Positions 12,325 to 25,372 of a stretch of DNA of 64,000 bases are shown one piece after another. A model generated the notes under the pieces. The model saw only the letters and a list, made by a program, of their open reading frames with translations, did no database searches and was not told the DNA's origin. The DNA is taken from positions 434,001-498,000 of the forward strand of contig CAWUHX010000020.1 in the NCBI GenBank assembly GCA_963922205.1, written 5' to 3'. A program made the translations under genes and the position numbers. The DNA comes from Romanomermis culicivorax (taxonomy: Eukaryota; Nematoda; Enoplea; Mermithida; Mermithidae). Every line of letters starts with the position of its first letter. The first letter of the stretch is position 1.

Positions 12325-13544
12325 TGTGCTACAAATTACAGAGAAAGTACATATTTCATTGTGCTACAAATTCGAAATTGATACCGAATACAGGTGCCCG
12401 AATTCTAAAATACGATGAAGCCGGATCACATATGGACGAGGGAATTTGGTCAATTCACAGAAATTTTTTGTCTATGGCGCAATGCTGCATCCCGATTCCG
12501 TTTTGGTCAAAGTAAATGTCACGGATAAACAATGTGAAAATGTTACAAGGTAAACAACGTCGGTGGAATACCTTTCTACATTATCAGTATTCCTGTAACC
12601 TCTTGAAAATTTTCAGAATTATATTCAATATGAGTGAAGCTTCCTTAATGACCTTAGAAAAAGCATTGGTTCCGTAGTTCACATAGTTTTGAATACTGTA
12701 CACCTGATCATATCATCATGATCATATTCCCTGATTAATACATTGTATCATTCAAAAATAAATAGGATAGTGGCGAATGTCTAACAGTGGGTTTTACAAA
12801 CAAGTTATCTTAGTTTTTCAAGTAGTCCGTTGCTTTCTGACGAAGCGTGAGCTATATAAAAATGTCAGTTTTTTAGTAATCACTCTAGTGTCAATAAAAA
12901 ACCGAAGAATTTCGCCACCGTCACTATTCAAGTTTGCTAATACTACGAGAAACATAAAAATCCCTTGTGAAAAATATCAACACTAATTTTACAAGATTTT
13001 ACTTACCTATTCCTCGGATAGGAAAGACACACCTAGTTGCTACCACCCAACGGTAAAAATTATAAGTTGATCAAAGAAAGAGACTATAGCTTCGCGGGAA
13101 GAGCAAAAGAGGCGATAAACTTCTAATTTATGGAATTTACTGGGGTACTGTGCACCATGTCTAGGAAAAAACGACATAGGTATTCATTTGCATAAAGGTA
13201 ATTTTTCAACCTTTTATGCCAATAATTTATCCCTCTAGTTTCATGAGCAGCATTGAAGCCGCTATCGGAGATTTTTTTGCCAAAAGACTGAAATTTTTTC
13301 CCAAAAGAAGCAATTAGTGATTAATTTTTAATTAGCATAATTCACAGAAACGTGGGTTTTTACGGCTAGCTCACGATTGTAGCTTCCTTGTCAAGTCCAA
13401 GTCCTAGCCATTAAAGTAACATATCGTGTTTACCTTAAAATCTGCCAAGTTTTTCTGAAATATACGTTTTCCCTTGAATGGTCGATTTTACGCTACTTGT
13501 AGCTTGGATAGATTAGACGCTTACAGTAAACGGGTAACAAGGTT

Positions 13545-13793
13545 TATGGTCTGTTTTTCCTAAAATGCTGTCAAATAATGAATCCGGGAAGCAAGTACTA
13601 TTTTATATTTTCAGCAGCATTTTCTGCCAAGTCGTTCGTCATTTGGAAGTGAAAATTTGTGACAGCACTCAACAACACTCGGAAATTTTTTGAGTAAAAA
13701 ATTCTGCAGTAAAAGATTCGTGTAGAAGATTTTCAAGTCACCGCATATTTGTGTCATTTTTCATTTTAGGAGCATTATAAAAGGCAGACTATA
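13545..13793. mobile_element. TA-flanked MITE (family A), copy 3
   Basis: Begins TATGGTCTGTTTTTCCTAAA and ends AGGCAGACTATA. It abuts copy 4 so closely that the two share the bases CTATAG, as expected if one inserted at or next to the terminal TA of the other. Confidence 0.7.
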
Positions 13794-14033
13794 GTTTGTT
13801 TTTTATAAAATGCTTCTAAATTGAAAAAGAAGAAAAAATCAACTATGTCATCAAAACTGAGTACACAATGCTTTCACAGTAAGATTTTTATCCAAAAAAA
13901 TTGTTGGAGATTGATCGGACAAACTCACAAATTTTCAGTCTGAGGTGACCAGTGGTTTAACCGAACATTGTAAACAATAGTACTTGATTTCCACTTTTAT
14001 AATTTAGAACCATTTCAAGAAAAACAGACTGTA
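13790..14033. mobile_element. TA-flanked MITE (family A), copy 4
   Basis: Begins TATAGTTTGTTTTTTATAAA and ends TTTCAAGAAAAACAGACTGTA, directly following copy 3. Confidence 0.75.
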
Positions 14034-14299
14034 GTTATTTTTCCTTTTTCCCTTCAGAAAGATGATGCACTGAAAGTATACGAAATTTGAAGCTTCCGTT
14101 TTGTACCGATTGATAAATTAAAAAATTAGAATTATATTTTTATTCGATTTTTTAACGCGAATACAGTTTCGGCCATAGTCCATTTATTTTCAAATGAGCT
14201 TCAAGTGCCAAACGCAAGACGTAAATGCGAAAAAATGAGAAATCAAACAATGATTTCATCGCGTAGCACAAATTGAAATTCTCGATATGTTTTGTATGA

Positions 14300-14516
14300 G
14301 TTAAGCTGCGGCTGAGCTGCAACCTAATCGTAATGATGTAACATGTACAGTTAAGCTACAGCTTGCTGCAGCGTTTCTTCATTCTCGATATATTTCGTGT
14401 GTATGAGTTTCGCTGCTACTAAGCTGTACCATAACTTCAATGATAAACGAATTAAGTTACAGTTTAAGCTGCAGCTCAGCTGGAGCTTAAATCTGTTTAA
14501 TAAAACCGGTCCCAGG
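14300..14516. repeat. AGCTGAGCTGCA palindromic repeat, second copy
   Basis: Repeated inverted words (TTAAGCTGCGGCTGAGCTGC, then TTAAGCTGCAGCTCAGCTGG near 14475) and the ending GGTCCCAG match the element at 3515-3616. It contains extra internal units. Confidence 0.5.
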
Positions 14517-15141
14517 TCTTTCATTTGCATAAATATATTTTTGCATTGTAGTACCTTTGTGGAATAAATGAACTAAAATTTCAAACAGTTTGACTTGATA
14601 TGATGATCTATTTGTTTCCCATAATTAAGCCTGGAATTCGTTTTTATTGTAAAACTGACTATATTCGGGTAGTCTTGTATACATTTCGTGTTTGAATATT
14701 TACGGGAAATAATATCAAGAAAATTCGAACTATATTGAAATACTATTCCCGAATGTCTTCGACCTCGTAGAAGTTTGAAGGTCGTCAACATTCTTGAAAC
14801 CATTTGGATTATGCGAATAAATTGGGAAAATAATTTTTTAAACAATAATAATGGTTTGGATGTTTTTTAGACATGCCACAACAATTTTCGGCGAAATTTA
14901 CAGGGTAACTTCATATTTTCGACAGTCACAAAAATTCGAAATGCCTATTGGCCACACCTAGAATTTATCTGCTAACGACATATACAAAATCAGGTATAGG
15001 TTCACTTTGTCCAAACCTATCTTCTCAATTATGCTTGATAGAGAATGTATAATTTATTCTCTGTGCTTTTTTGGCACATCTATAGCCCATTCTTTCCGAA
15101 TAAATCCAGGAAAGAAAAAATGATTCGAATAATACGCAACC

Positions 15142-15389
15142 TATAGTCTGTTTTTTATAAAATGCTTCCAAATAGAAAAGTGACACAAATCAGTATCGTC
15201 GTCAAATCGCTTAAATAAAGCTCTTACAGTAAAATTTTTCACTCGAAAAATTGTTAAAGGCTAAGTCAGTATGCTCACAAATTTTCATCCCTCTATGATA
15301 TACTGTTTATTAGAAAATCGTGAAAATCTGAAACACTACTTGCTTTCCACATTTATAATCTGTAGGCATTTCAAGAAAAACAGACTATA
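15142..15389. mobile_element. TA-flanked MITE (family A), copy 5
   Basis: Begins TATAGTCTGTTTTTTATAAA and ends AAGAAAAACAGACTATA, 248 bp. Closest to copy 2 at 7177-7425. Confidence 0.8.
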
Positions 15390-15826
15390 CGTTCCCAGCC
15401 GCCTTTTTCGATTTGACTGTAGCAGTTCTTGCGACGCGAGGTCATCTCCTGTCTACAGGTTTCTTGGGATTTTTTTGCATTCCGTGGAATTTGAAAATGA
15501 ATGTAGTCTATTGAAAAGGGTGTGGCAAATTCTATGGTGAACCAGTGTCACTGAGGTGATTATTTGAGCGAATTTGTCAGAAATACTACCATCATATCAA
15601 GTGAATATTTTCTGGAGCCATTGACGTCTTTTTCTATATATGCTGAGGGGACAAAACACAAGAACTAATGCTGCGACGAAGAAATTATTTATCCAGGAAT
15701 GTACTATAGAATGCATTTTTGTATAAAATCATATTTGGAAAAACAATATAATCACGTGATTATATCAAAATTCCACGAATACTGCAAAAGCTGGACACGT
15801 AAATTAGCATATTTGGAAACATGGAT

Positions 15827-18800
15827 TCATTTTCCGGAATAATAAGGCGCAGGTGGCCCGTACGACGGTCTCAATATAGCCGGTGCCAAAACTTGCGAAA
15901 CTCCACAATCGGATGGACAATATGTTCCTGGTAAACCTGGTTCTCCTGGTGGACCCCACGGGCCTTGCGGTCCTGGAAACAGTGACAACATACAGGACAA
16001 ACATTAGCTGTGGTTTAAAAATTTACCAGGCGGTCCAACGCGGCCTGGAGGTCCCTTTGGCCCCGGTTGACCAGGGACTCCTGTAGGGCCCGGAATATTT
16101 GACTGAAAAGTAGTAAAAATGAATAAATAGAAAATTCGATGGCCACGAAAAAACATTGAGATATCAAAAACTTACTCTCACAGTAATTTCTCGTAAGTTT
16201 CGCCACACCAAATGAACTTTTATCATGGACTACTGTGTGTTTATATACGATGCACAAAGGGTGCATTCCTACATTTTTGTCTGAAACCATAGACTTGGTG
16301 ATGCATATATAAGTCACGTGTCCAGAACACAATTTTTATGACACTACCGCAGTTGCAATGGGCGACGCAGGGCCGTGCGGTGGTTGATAGAGCAGCTACC
16401 ATACATGAGAAAATTTTATCGCTAACTTATGGTTCCATGGGCTAGATTACGCGTTTATGCTCGGCAATTAAGTGGAGATTAAGAATTTTTCCTACAGAAT
16501 TCAAGGCTAAGTGTGTGATTTAGACAAATTTTTGTGATCTGAACAAACTGCAGAAAAAGGTTGTACTGCCCAAATTCAGCTTACTTTAATTAATCTTTAA
16601 ATCATCCACAACGTAGAGGCAGGATTTGGAAGTATTTCCTCTAATGATTGTACTCAGAAGTTAGCAAAATCGTTTTAACCATACAAATCGAACCTTGATA
16701 TGCAATTTTGAACAAAGAAATTATGCAGCCGCCATGACCAATTAGATCTTTGCCCATGTATGGCAGGTACCTCCCAATATTCGAGAATTGTTACATGGGA
16801 AGCAAAAAACTAAATATTCACTTACCGGTTTACCAGGAATACCGGGTGGCCCTTTCGGTCCCATGGGACCCGGCTGACCTTTCGGGCCTTTGATACCGAA
16901 ACCACCGATACCCTACAAAAAATTATATGTATAGTGCGCCTGGAATCGATGGTCAATCTACAATTACCGGATCGCCAGGTGGTCCTTTTGGACCGTAGTT
17001 GCCTTTCGGGCCGCGTCTACCAGGGGGTCCCTGCGGTCCAGGAGGACCGGGACGCGGCGAAGCCACGCCTCCAGGTGCACCCGCCGTACCCTTGGGCCCT
17101 GGAGTGCCGCGTTCTCCCTGATATCCTCTCGGTCCTAGAAAAATAGTTTTGGATAGGAAATCATTGGCTGAAATATGTATCGAAAATCATTTGATAAACT
17201 TGAAAAATATGGTCGTGCCCACATGCAAACAGAATAATGTCTTTTACAGAACTGTAAACCTTCACAACGATCTGGTATGTAATGAAACTTTTGAAACAAC
17301 AATTTTCCGGTGTGAATTTTGGGTATATTTTGTAATCTACGGTGTTGTTATACATCTCTGGTACAAGCAAAAATCTTACAGGTTGCTGTAAAAATCGCAG
17401 TCCTCGTTTGCCACGAGCTTCACTCTTCAGGAGACCCATGACATAGATATTCTTATTCTCATTTCCCTATAATGATCCGCACCTGGTGGTCCGGCCAAAC
17501 AGATGATGCATGGCAAATCAGGATGAGCGCCGATTGATACGTCGCCTCCGTCTTGTCCGGGCGGCCCGGTTTTACCCGCGTCCCCTACAAAACATTAAAG
17601 AAAGTCATTCAGTAATAATAAGCACACATTTTAAAGACGTAACTCAGTGTATGTTTTCTGTCTATGATGACATGTATCTAGTTCATGATCTGAGAGACAC
17701 TGTTTCAAGCAATAAGGATTCTTATTGTCAGTGGCCTAACCAAGAATTCAGCTCGGAAGAGACGAGCCGCCATAAATTTTCACGGAATTCAAACTATACT
17801 TCACAGAAGTTTATGAAAACTACCATTGTTCCAAGTATATATCTTCGTCAAAAAATCCAGATGACCCTGGTGACCAAAATATTTCACTGCGGAGGAGCAG
17901 GTGTCCATTGTGTCCTCGCATAGCTACACCTATGGTTATGCTTTGAAAAATGCTGAATATCAATCGACAGATTTCACAGAGATCTTCTATCAGCACATAT
18001 GAACAGTGTTACGTAAATCTCTTCTTCCAAAAATTAGCGTGTCATTTCAGAATCCTTGAGTGATGAGTTTTTAAGCGAGGTGATTTACCTGGATAGCCAT
18101 CATCACCGGATATGCCCGGTCCACCGGGAATGCCAGCAGGGCATAGCAGAGATAGGCAACCTAAAAAGGCAAATTTTCAGACGAAATTTCTTTCTGAGTG
18201 ATAAAAAATTTACCTGTGCATCCAGCTACTCTGCTTTGATCGTAAAACGATCGTTTTACGACAGGTGCCTTCCTCTGCATTTCCATGATTCGGTTCCATA
18301 CAGCATCAGATGCTTCCTAAAAATTTCATCGGATGAATTCTGTCCGAAAATCGTGGATAAAGTGAACTGTGGAATATAATATGAACAATGCCAAGTTGTG
18401 TCAATTGATCTTGACGATATACGATATTCTCAGAGTTGGTGTAATGTCACATCCATCCGATTCTGAGATAGTGTATTCCGGCTAGCATGGAACTGACAAT
18501 CAGGCACAGCATTTGAAATTTTTATTTGAAAATGTTCTATAGTCCGTTTTTCTTTAAATACCTCTGAATAAGTGTATAATTTCACACATTTGCGATTTCC
18601 TGCTAAGCCGTGTGTCACATAGGGCTGAAAATAAAGTTGTGAACTAACATTAGAAAATTTTTTGAGTTAAAAATTGTATAGTAAAAATTTATGTTCGTCG
18701 TCAGAGCCAATGCTCGTCATTTTTCAAAGTGTTATCTTAGCCATTAAAAAAAAATTCTCCTCATAGAATGAATGCTACTGAATTCAGCGAAGAAACCGCA

Positions 18801-19118
18801 TTGAAATTTATACTGGATAAAAAAATGGGCGAAAAAATTATTTCTATCTACGATACTAATTTTCAAAAGTCCTTGATAGTGTTAGGCATGAATTTTAATT
18901 TGAATCCCTCTATTAATCATTCGTGAGATATCTGTACTCGAATTTACCTTGAAATTAGAACTTCTCTCTACCAAACTTTGTTTCTCTTGGCTAACATTCA
19001 ACAGTATGGTAGGAATAGTGATAATCAGCACAACAATACAAAAAGTACTCAAAAGAATACTGAATAAAGCAAATTTATAGTAAAAATCGTCTGTGTAAGA
19101 AACCCTGCTGGCGGACAT
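15827..19118 (-). CDS. nematode cuticle collagen, complete 8-exon gene
   Basis: Encodes a 307-residue cuticle collagen, secreted by the hypodermis to build the exoskeleton. Exons on -: 19118-18948, 18316-18214, 18160-18089, 17584-17483, 17134-16968, 16912-16826, 16102-16027, 15972-15827. All phases agree. Residues 15-42 form a hydrophobic N-terminal membrane segment; [12 protein letters not shown] follows, with a Lys-Arg at 78-79 that suits furin-like processing. Then come Cys clusters (CLSLLCPAG at 93-101, CIICLAG at 141-147) flanking short Gly-X-Y blocks. The main Gly-X-Y region runs to 275, broken at GGVASPRPG and at GKP-SNI-PGP. The C-terminus has TYCPSDCG and a Pro/Tyr-rich end. Size and Cys pattern match the family; seven introns are many for it. 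One long intron carries a decayed family-A MITE near 18538. The start was chosen as the ATG heading the membrane exon. Confidence 0.93.
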
Positions 19119-20497
19119 CTCTGTGACGACTGCAATGCAATGGAAGAAATGATGTGAATTTATTTCTTTCCGTTAATAACGAGTTGTGTGGAAGTGAAAC
19201 CCAAGATGACCTAGTTAATAATTTCCAGGAATTCGTTACCTTTGATAGTGGGAACAAAACATATAAAAATCTAAATACGAACCCATATGTTATTCATCGA
19301 AATCAAAAGAAATGAAACACTAAACTTTCGCGAACGTTCCATTAATTCGAGTTTTCACTTGAATTTAGGTACAGTTAATGAATGACAACAAGCTTTTCCC
19401 ACGTACTCGTACTATATTTTTCGCTCCCCGTGAAGTGAGAGAAGGAAATATCACAATTCTTCATCTCAAATTGAAGGAATATCCCCCTAATAAATTCAAC
19501 GATTTTTCTGACTCTGTCAAAAATAATAAGTGAAGATCAATGCGGGATGCATTTTAGCATGAATAAAACGCTGACAGTAGTCTCATCTTCGAATGTGGAT
19601 ATCGAGAGATAGCGAACTGAACTTTCACAGAGAAAGGCGAAAAATTCACTCACTACAAAATATTTGCAAATGTCGCTCACTTGTTCATTCGAGAAATTCT
19701 CAAGAAATTACTCGAAATGATGCTGTGCAATTGATCAATGACGGAATATCTGGTCATGTCCCGTTTGAACGTGCAATTGCACAATACGTCGTTAGGATAT
19801 ATGGCGAAACGGTGGGTGATCTGAAGAGCGCAAGGTTTCAAGATAAAGTAAAAGGTTGGGTCGGGTGGAAACGACAAAACAATGAAAGTTTTAAATGTAG
19901 TTGAGTCGCTAGTTACAACAGTTTTTCTACGAAATAAACATTTAGGTTACTATTATACTGTCTGAATTCTACCTGTGAATTCACTACCTTTTGAATTCAT
20001 GCTTACCACTGACTTCTACGCGTTATTTCAAAAAATTTTATGCTGCATTATGAGTTGATTACAATAATTTTTATCCGCTGCTGTGCTTCAAAGCCTTCGA
20101 TCTACAGTATCACTTCAAGTAATTTTAGGAGTTTTAATTCATGGGGAAAATATGATGTACGGATTGACAATGAGAAAAAGAATTGAGGATGACATGCATA
20201 TCTGTATGGTGCGAAAAAACTCTTTTTCTTACAATGAAAAATCAACGTAATGGATGTTACTCTACATACGTCATTATCACCAGAAAATACAGTAAACCAA
20301 AGTGCCGACGCATCATAATGTTAACTGCTGAAGAATATACTGCTAAATAGGTACCCTAAACATCAACTCTCGTCAAATACTGAGTTTTCCAGCCAAGCAC
20401 GACTATGTAGAACGAAAAGACAGCCGACTTCTCAAAGTCGCAATCAGGCATTTATTCAGGGCATTGTGCAGAGCGACAACAGGCATTAAAACCCATC
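19119..20497. other. spacer between collagen start and twin-UBA gene end
   Basis: Should hold the collagen promoter and 5' leader. A 103-codon open frame on + (19593-19904) is listed separately; nothing else is recognised. Confidence 0.4.
19593..19904 (+). other. open reading frame of unknown nature (103 codons)
   Basis: Starts ATGTGGATATCGAG and ends TAG. The second half (AVQLINDGISGHVPFERAIA, then IYGETVGDLK and a basic stretch) is more protein-like than most AT-rich frames here. It is vaguely reminiscent of transposon polyprotein fragments, but I cannot name a family. It may be a transposon remnant or chance. Confidence 0.2.
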
Positions 20498-20503
20498 TTT
20501 ATT
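20498..20503 (-). terminator. polyadenylation signal AATAAA of the twin-UBA gene
   Basis: AATAAA on -, about 80 bases beyond the stop codon at 20584-20586, is well placed as the cleavage/polyadenylation signal. Confidence 0.6.
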
Positions 20504-20583
20504 ATACTTAAATTCTAATGTAAAAATTGGATGATTATTAGTACATCAAAATGTAAATGAAAAGAATCACCTTCCCTGGCAAT

Positions 20584-23570
20584 TCACGAAGCAGCCTTTT
20601 CTAGCAAAAATGTCAAAGCCCCGTGTTCGTCTTTTTCTGCTTGAAAAAAAGCTTCGACGACCGATGTTCTATCGAAACCCAAGTTAACGAGCTTAACGAT
20701 AAAAATGTTGCGAGCCATCTATACTTCATCCGATGCACTCAGAAAGAGTAAAGCGCCAGAATGGCGGGAATAATAGAAGGACGAAGTAAGAATGTTTCAT
20801 TCGGAACCCTAATCAGCATACGGGTATCGCGTTTCCCCTTCAGAATGATATTCTGATGAAGTATAGATCAGGCTTAACAAGAACAAACAATTCTTGGGTC
20901 TGAAAAACGATCTGTATTCTATTCTATAATGTCTGGCCTCGTAAAGAACAGCAAGTTGCAATTTTTTGTAACGCAATGCCCAGAAAATATTCGTCGAATT
21001 GACAATATTTTATGAAGTTTTCTGGCAGGATTTTATAGTTAACTTTGCCAACTAGGGCAATTTTCTAACAAGTATAGATTTATAAAGTTATAAAGTATGT
21101 AAATCGTTCAACCATCGACGTGTCTGCACATACGGTTAAGCTGAGTTATCAGATTGAGCTACGTAGAAGACTAAATTGCATCTGATCGATTATATCAACG
21201 ATGCACTTCGATATGAAACTTTGGCACAAGATAGGGCTAAAAATTTTTAATGATAAAAACCGTTATGATGTAAATACTGATGTTCTTGGTTGGTCGACAT
21301 GCCATTTCTGATTAGTCAAAGTTTCAGGAGAGAATTTCTGGCCAGTCAGATTCTACACTATGATGTTCAGAAACAGGAATTTCATGTTTGCAATATAACA
21401 TTCATGTGACACTTTCATTTGTCCTACCCTAGATGAAAGTAGGTAATATGTTGAAAGAATCAAACTTAGAAAGCAAACATCGCAGTTTATGAGCGAATAT
21501 CGAAATGCTATTTCTTCAATGTAATAATATATGGGATGGCCCAACTCATTTTTCACCATGTTTTGAATTACAACAAACAAGAAAATCAAAAAGAATGACA
21601 ACTTTTACTTAATCATGGTTTTAATTGCGAACATTGAAGAATATTTAACACTAATTGAAATCCAAACGGACAGTTTACCAAAAAATTTGTAGCTCTATTG
21701 GTTCCAGAGATATTGAGGCAAGCACAGGTGTTTTCTGAAGCTTGTATGATCAGATATTCAAATCCGGAAAATGGGACGACTATGTCCAATAGATTTGTTG
21801 TGGTAGCAGAACATTACTAAATCAAATGTTGTTGATACCTGACAGGGCTGTAAAATGAAAGTATTTGTCCAATATACCCGCTGAATGATGATTTCATCTT
21901 TAGCGTCGATATTGTTTGTGGATTCACCGCCCTTTTCTTTTACTTGAGCATTGATCTTTGTGGCTACTTCCATAAGAGCCTGTAAAAGCATTAAATTAGG
22001 CAATTCATGTCTCAGGGCATGTGATATGCCTGAGGTGGATATATCACCGAGTAAGAATTTCGAGTGACACAGAGAAGAAAATTCGAAATCCATGGAACTG
22101 TCTAAAAACTGACTTCAAATTTTGGAGTTTTTCACTCTACACAAAACGAATCAAGCGTTTTAGGACAATATTCATCAACTCACTTTTTTAAATTTATCGT
22201 CATTTCTAAATAAACGGACGACTATGGATCGCACCTGGTTCCGATGAGTCTCTAACATTTCGCAAAGACGAACCAATTCGTGCGGAGTTGCGGAATCATT
22301 CGGCTGATCTGCAAATGTGAAGCTCATCGGGAAATGGGATTTGCATTCCAATAAATAATAGGCGGTGTGCATGTAACGGCCAAAAAGTGAGCTTATCGAG
22401 CTTGAAAATTTTACTGTCGGATGAAAACGACTCAGGAAGCCCTGATCTGATATCCTCGAATATCCTAACTGAATTTTCACTTTATCGTTGAACTCGTCGA
22501 CTCGAAAAACTAGATATGCTCTGTCTGGTGGGATAACGTAACATGCTTGGATGTATGAGAGCAGTTATCACAGGAATTACACTCTGTTTATTTGTATATA
22601 CAGTGCAGTTCAAAAAACGTCCCATATTATAAACTGTACCTCTGAAAAAATTACCATGCCCCCAAAGTTTGGCTGAATTTTACAGTGTCCGTATTTTAAA
22701 AACAGAATTACTTTTGGACAACCAATAGATTTCAAAAGATTTTACAGAAAATGTTTGATTGTTCACCATTACTCTGCTGATCAGGCTGATTCAAAGACGT
22801 GGAACCTTCAGTTCAGACTAAACCATTGAGCTCATGTGGAATAGCAGGCAAGTGTAATGCTGAGTTATAATACAATTAATTCCGGTTCGAATATAAATAT
22901 GTGTACTTTCAGCCAGGTTATCCCAACAGAAATCAAAAGTTAAAAGCTACCACTTTTGATAAATTATAGTGTTTTTTGTGAAATGCTCTTAAATGAAAAA
23001 TTGGTAAGAATTGATACTGTTGTCAAAATTATTCACACGAGACTTCAACTATAATTTTTTTAACGTACGATTTAGCAGAAAATCGTAAAAATATGGAATA
23101 CTTCATTTCAACTATATTATTTTGGAGCATTTCAAGAAAAGCAGACTATAGACCCTGACGCCACGCAATGAAGCACGGCTACGTTTTAAGAACACATTAT
23201 AGACACTTCGGCTAAAATTTACGAAGAATCACAGTATGTTGGCAATAGTGGCTCATCCTAGGTTTTGGAAAATAAAGATGTGGTAGGTTGAGCTTTTAAT
23301 TTACATTTGATCGCAATTTTTTTGATGAAAGTTTTACACTGGAACTGCTGATACGGTAAACTCAGAAAATGGCGAATCAGCATCTAGCTGACCCTTGTTA
23401 TGATGATGACGATCGTCGTCGTCGTCTATCGCTCTTTGACCGTTGTTATTGCCCGTAGTCAACATTTCGATAGCTCTTTCTAGATTATTGTCCGAAGCGT
23501 GTAAAGCGTCGACAGCGTCCTCACGTTTGAATCCCATGGACAATAATAGTTTGCAATTTTCGTCGGACAT
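20584..23570 (-). CDS. protein with UBA domains at both ends, 4-exon gene, family not identified
   Basis: Predicted 251 residues; exons on - 23570-23393, 22524-22184, 21979-21878, 20718-20584, with matching phases 1, 0, 0. Residues 4-40 form a UBA fold (MGF loop at 12-14, then DAVDALHASDNNLERAIEML), which binds ubiquitin. An Asp/His-rich linker (DDDDDRHHHNK, 49-59) follows. Residues 60-207 are an alpha/beta-looking region I do not recognise (DRAYLVFRVDEFNDKVKIQ near its start, HELVRLCEMLETHRNQVRS later). Residues 215-248 form a second UBA (LVNLGF, then VVEAFFQAEKDEHGALTFLL) ending the chain. Weakest junctions are the donors AAGG|GTCAGC and CGG|GTATAT and the acceptor TATAG|ATG. A UBA at each end recalls Rad23-type shuttles, but no ubiquitin-like or XPC-binding domain is visible. 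Intron 1 carries a family-A MITE. Confidence 0.72.
22965..23150. mobile_element. TA-flanked MITE (family A), copy in UBA-gene intron
   Basis: Begins TATAGTGTTTTTTGTGAAAT and ends TTTCAAGAAAAGCAGACTATA; 186 bp, an internally shortened copy lying in intron 1 of the twin-UBA gene. Confidence 0.65.
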
Positions 23571-25372
23571 ATTTTAATGAACGTCGAAAAATACACAGCG
23601 AAAGTGACTTTGACTGTACTGCTCAAACTATGTAATGTTACACTAAGCATATTATCATTGTGGGTTCGTGTTTACATGTTTACACTGTAATTATAAATGT
23701 AATAGGTAAATTCAGGTTCATATCCAGAATATTTTTTGGGGTATGAAATTTTTGGGTTTGTCGCCGGAAAAATTTCTGACTTTTGAAATGATAGAATGCT
23801 GAGAAATGACTCTTCTGTACCCACTTATTCCTGGATGAAAACTTCAAATTTACAATCCACAACGATATTTTCGTCGTTTTTAAACACGACAATGTATGTA
23901 CATGAAGTTTGGTTAACTGGTGAGTGAAGGTATAGTCTGATTTTCTTGAAACGCTTGTAAATTAAAGAGTGGAAAGCAAGTACTAATTTCATATTTCTGC
24001 GATTTCCTGCTAAGCCACATGACGCATAGAATTTAAAATTTTTAGGCTTCTCACCTAACCATTACAATTTTGTGAATAAATGATCTTACAATAAAAGATT
24101 TGTAATTTTGAACGTGCTGTCATTTTTCTGCTTACAAGCATTTTATAAAAAACAGACTATAGCTACGCATACAGCCGCCAGGGCCGTTCTTAGGGTTTTA
24201 GCGGCCCTGGGCGAACTCAGGTTTAGCGGGCTTCATTTTTTCCAATAATTAGTATACACTGCGCCATTTTTAGATAATAGATCATGCACTACTTTACATA
24301 CTTTAGAGTATCTAAAAACGACGCATAATTCCATTATTACAACATTTAATTCACTAAAAATAACACGTTTATTAACCGTTTGACTGGCTACAACAGGTTT
24401 TTCAACTCTGTGAATGCTCATTCATAGTAAACAACATTACACAGCATATACCTTATATGTAATGAAACGTCTGCATATAATACCTCAATAAAACGCCAGG
24501 AACAAAAAGTAGAACAGTTTTTCCATGTGAAATTTCCAAATTCTGTAGGGTCTTTTTCCAGAATTTTCCAGGATATTTTTAAAGCGGAATTCAAATCGCA
24601 AAGCGTAAAAATGTGTGTACCATGCAGACCTGAGCAGTGTGTCGATATTTTCAATCGCCGCCAACAAACTAGAAAACCAAAAACATCAACTAGAAATCAA
24701 CAATTTTTGATAATTTGGTTGAAACAACAGGAATCAAATTTGTTTTGAACTGAAAAAGGCAAGTAAAATTCATAAATCAGGCAACCACCAATAAATAGAT
24801 TCTTCGACTATCAAGAACTTTTGTCATTGCCGAATACTAACCAGAAGTTGTAAACACGTATAACATCATGTATAAAGCAGACATGATAATTAAAAATTCT
24901 ATAAAATTGATTGTAAAATATTTTCTCAACATTTTTTTTAGATTCTACGACGCGTGAGCTCAACATTTTTTCCGAAGATACATTTTTTCAGTATTCGGCA
25001 ATTTCTTCAGCTGCCACATCTTTCCGTTTCAGTAGCTGTCTACTTTTCTTTGAGTAATTCGATTTCAACTGTTAGATGGCTTCTTTGTGTTGAGGATCTG
25101 TTTTTTGCACTTCTTGTCACAAGGAAGAACAGAGTGGAAAAAACAGATGCCTTACACAACTGTGGAATTTGTGTGTTGGGATGCACAGTCCATAACTGTA
25201 TAGACTGTAAAGCTCCCAATTTTTTTCCCAAGTAGGAATGTTTTTTTAAAACACGTTTCTGCTAAAAAAAACTTATATAGCTGCTGTTTGTGTACAAGTT
25301 AGAATGAAATACTTCTTGCGTTAGCGTTTTGAGTAGTGTACTCATTATGTACTCAAGAGGACTTCAGTACCT
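23571..25372. other. intergenic, repeats only
   Basis: Upstream of the twin-UBA start. Contains a family-A MITE (23931-24161) and, from about 24181, a GGGCCGTTCTTAGG end that recurs inverted at about 36160-36200. No gene is supported. Confidence 0.45.
23931..24161. mobile_element. TA-flanked MITE (family A)
   Basis: Begins TATAGTCTGATTTTCTTGAA and ends TTTATAAAAAACAGACTATA, 231 bp. Confidence 0.75.

Larger units (their letters stand above)
12325..15826. other. intergenic region with several MITEs
   Basis: No exon is convincing between the K2P start and the collagen stop. The stretch holds family-A MITEs at 13545-13793, 13790-14033 and 15142-15389 and the AGCTGAGCTGCA palindromic repeat at about 14300-14516. 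The part next to 12324 on the - strand side should contain the K2P promoter, but I see no defined motif. Confidence 0.5.

Noticed and set aside
15883-18379. Several + strand open frames of 60-137 codons across the collagen gene
   Set aside because: They are antisense shadows of the Gly-X-Y exons on -, which join in phase into a full collagen.
21868-21880. A possible ~30-bp micro-intron in the UBA gene (GTATATTGG...TTTTACAG)
   Set aside because: It is too short for known nematode introns, and the simpler donor use gives an in-phase join to the last UBA exon.
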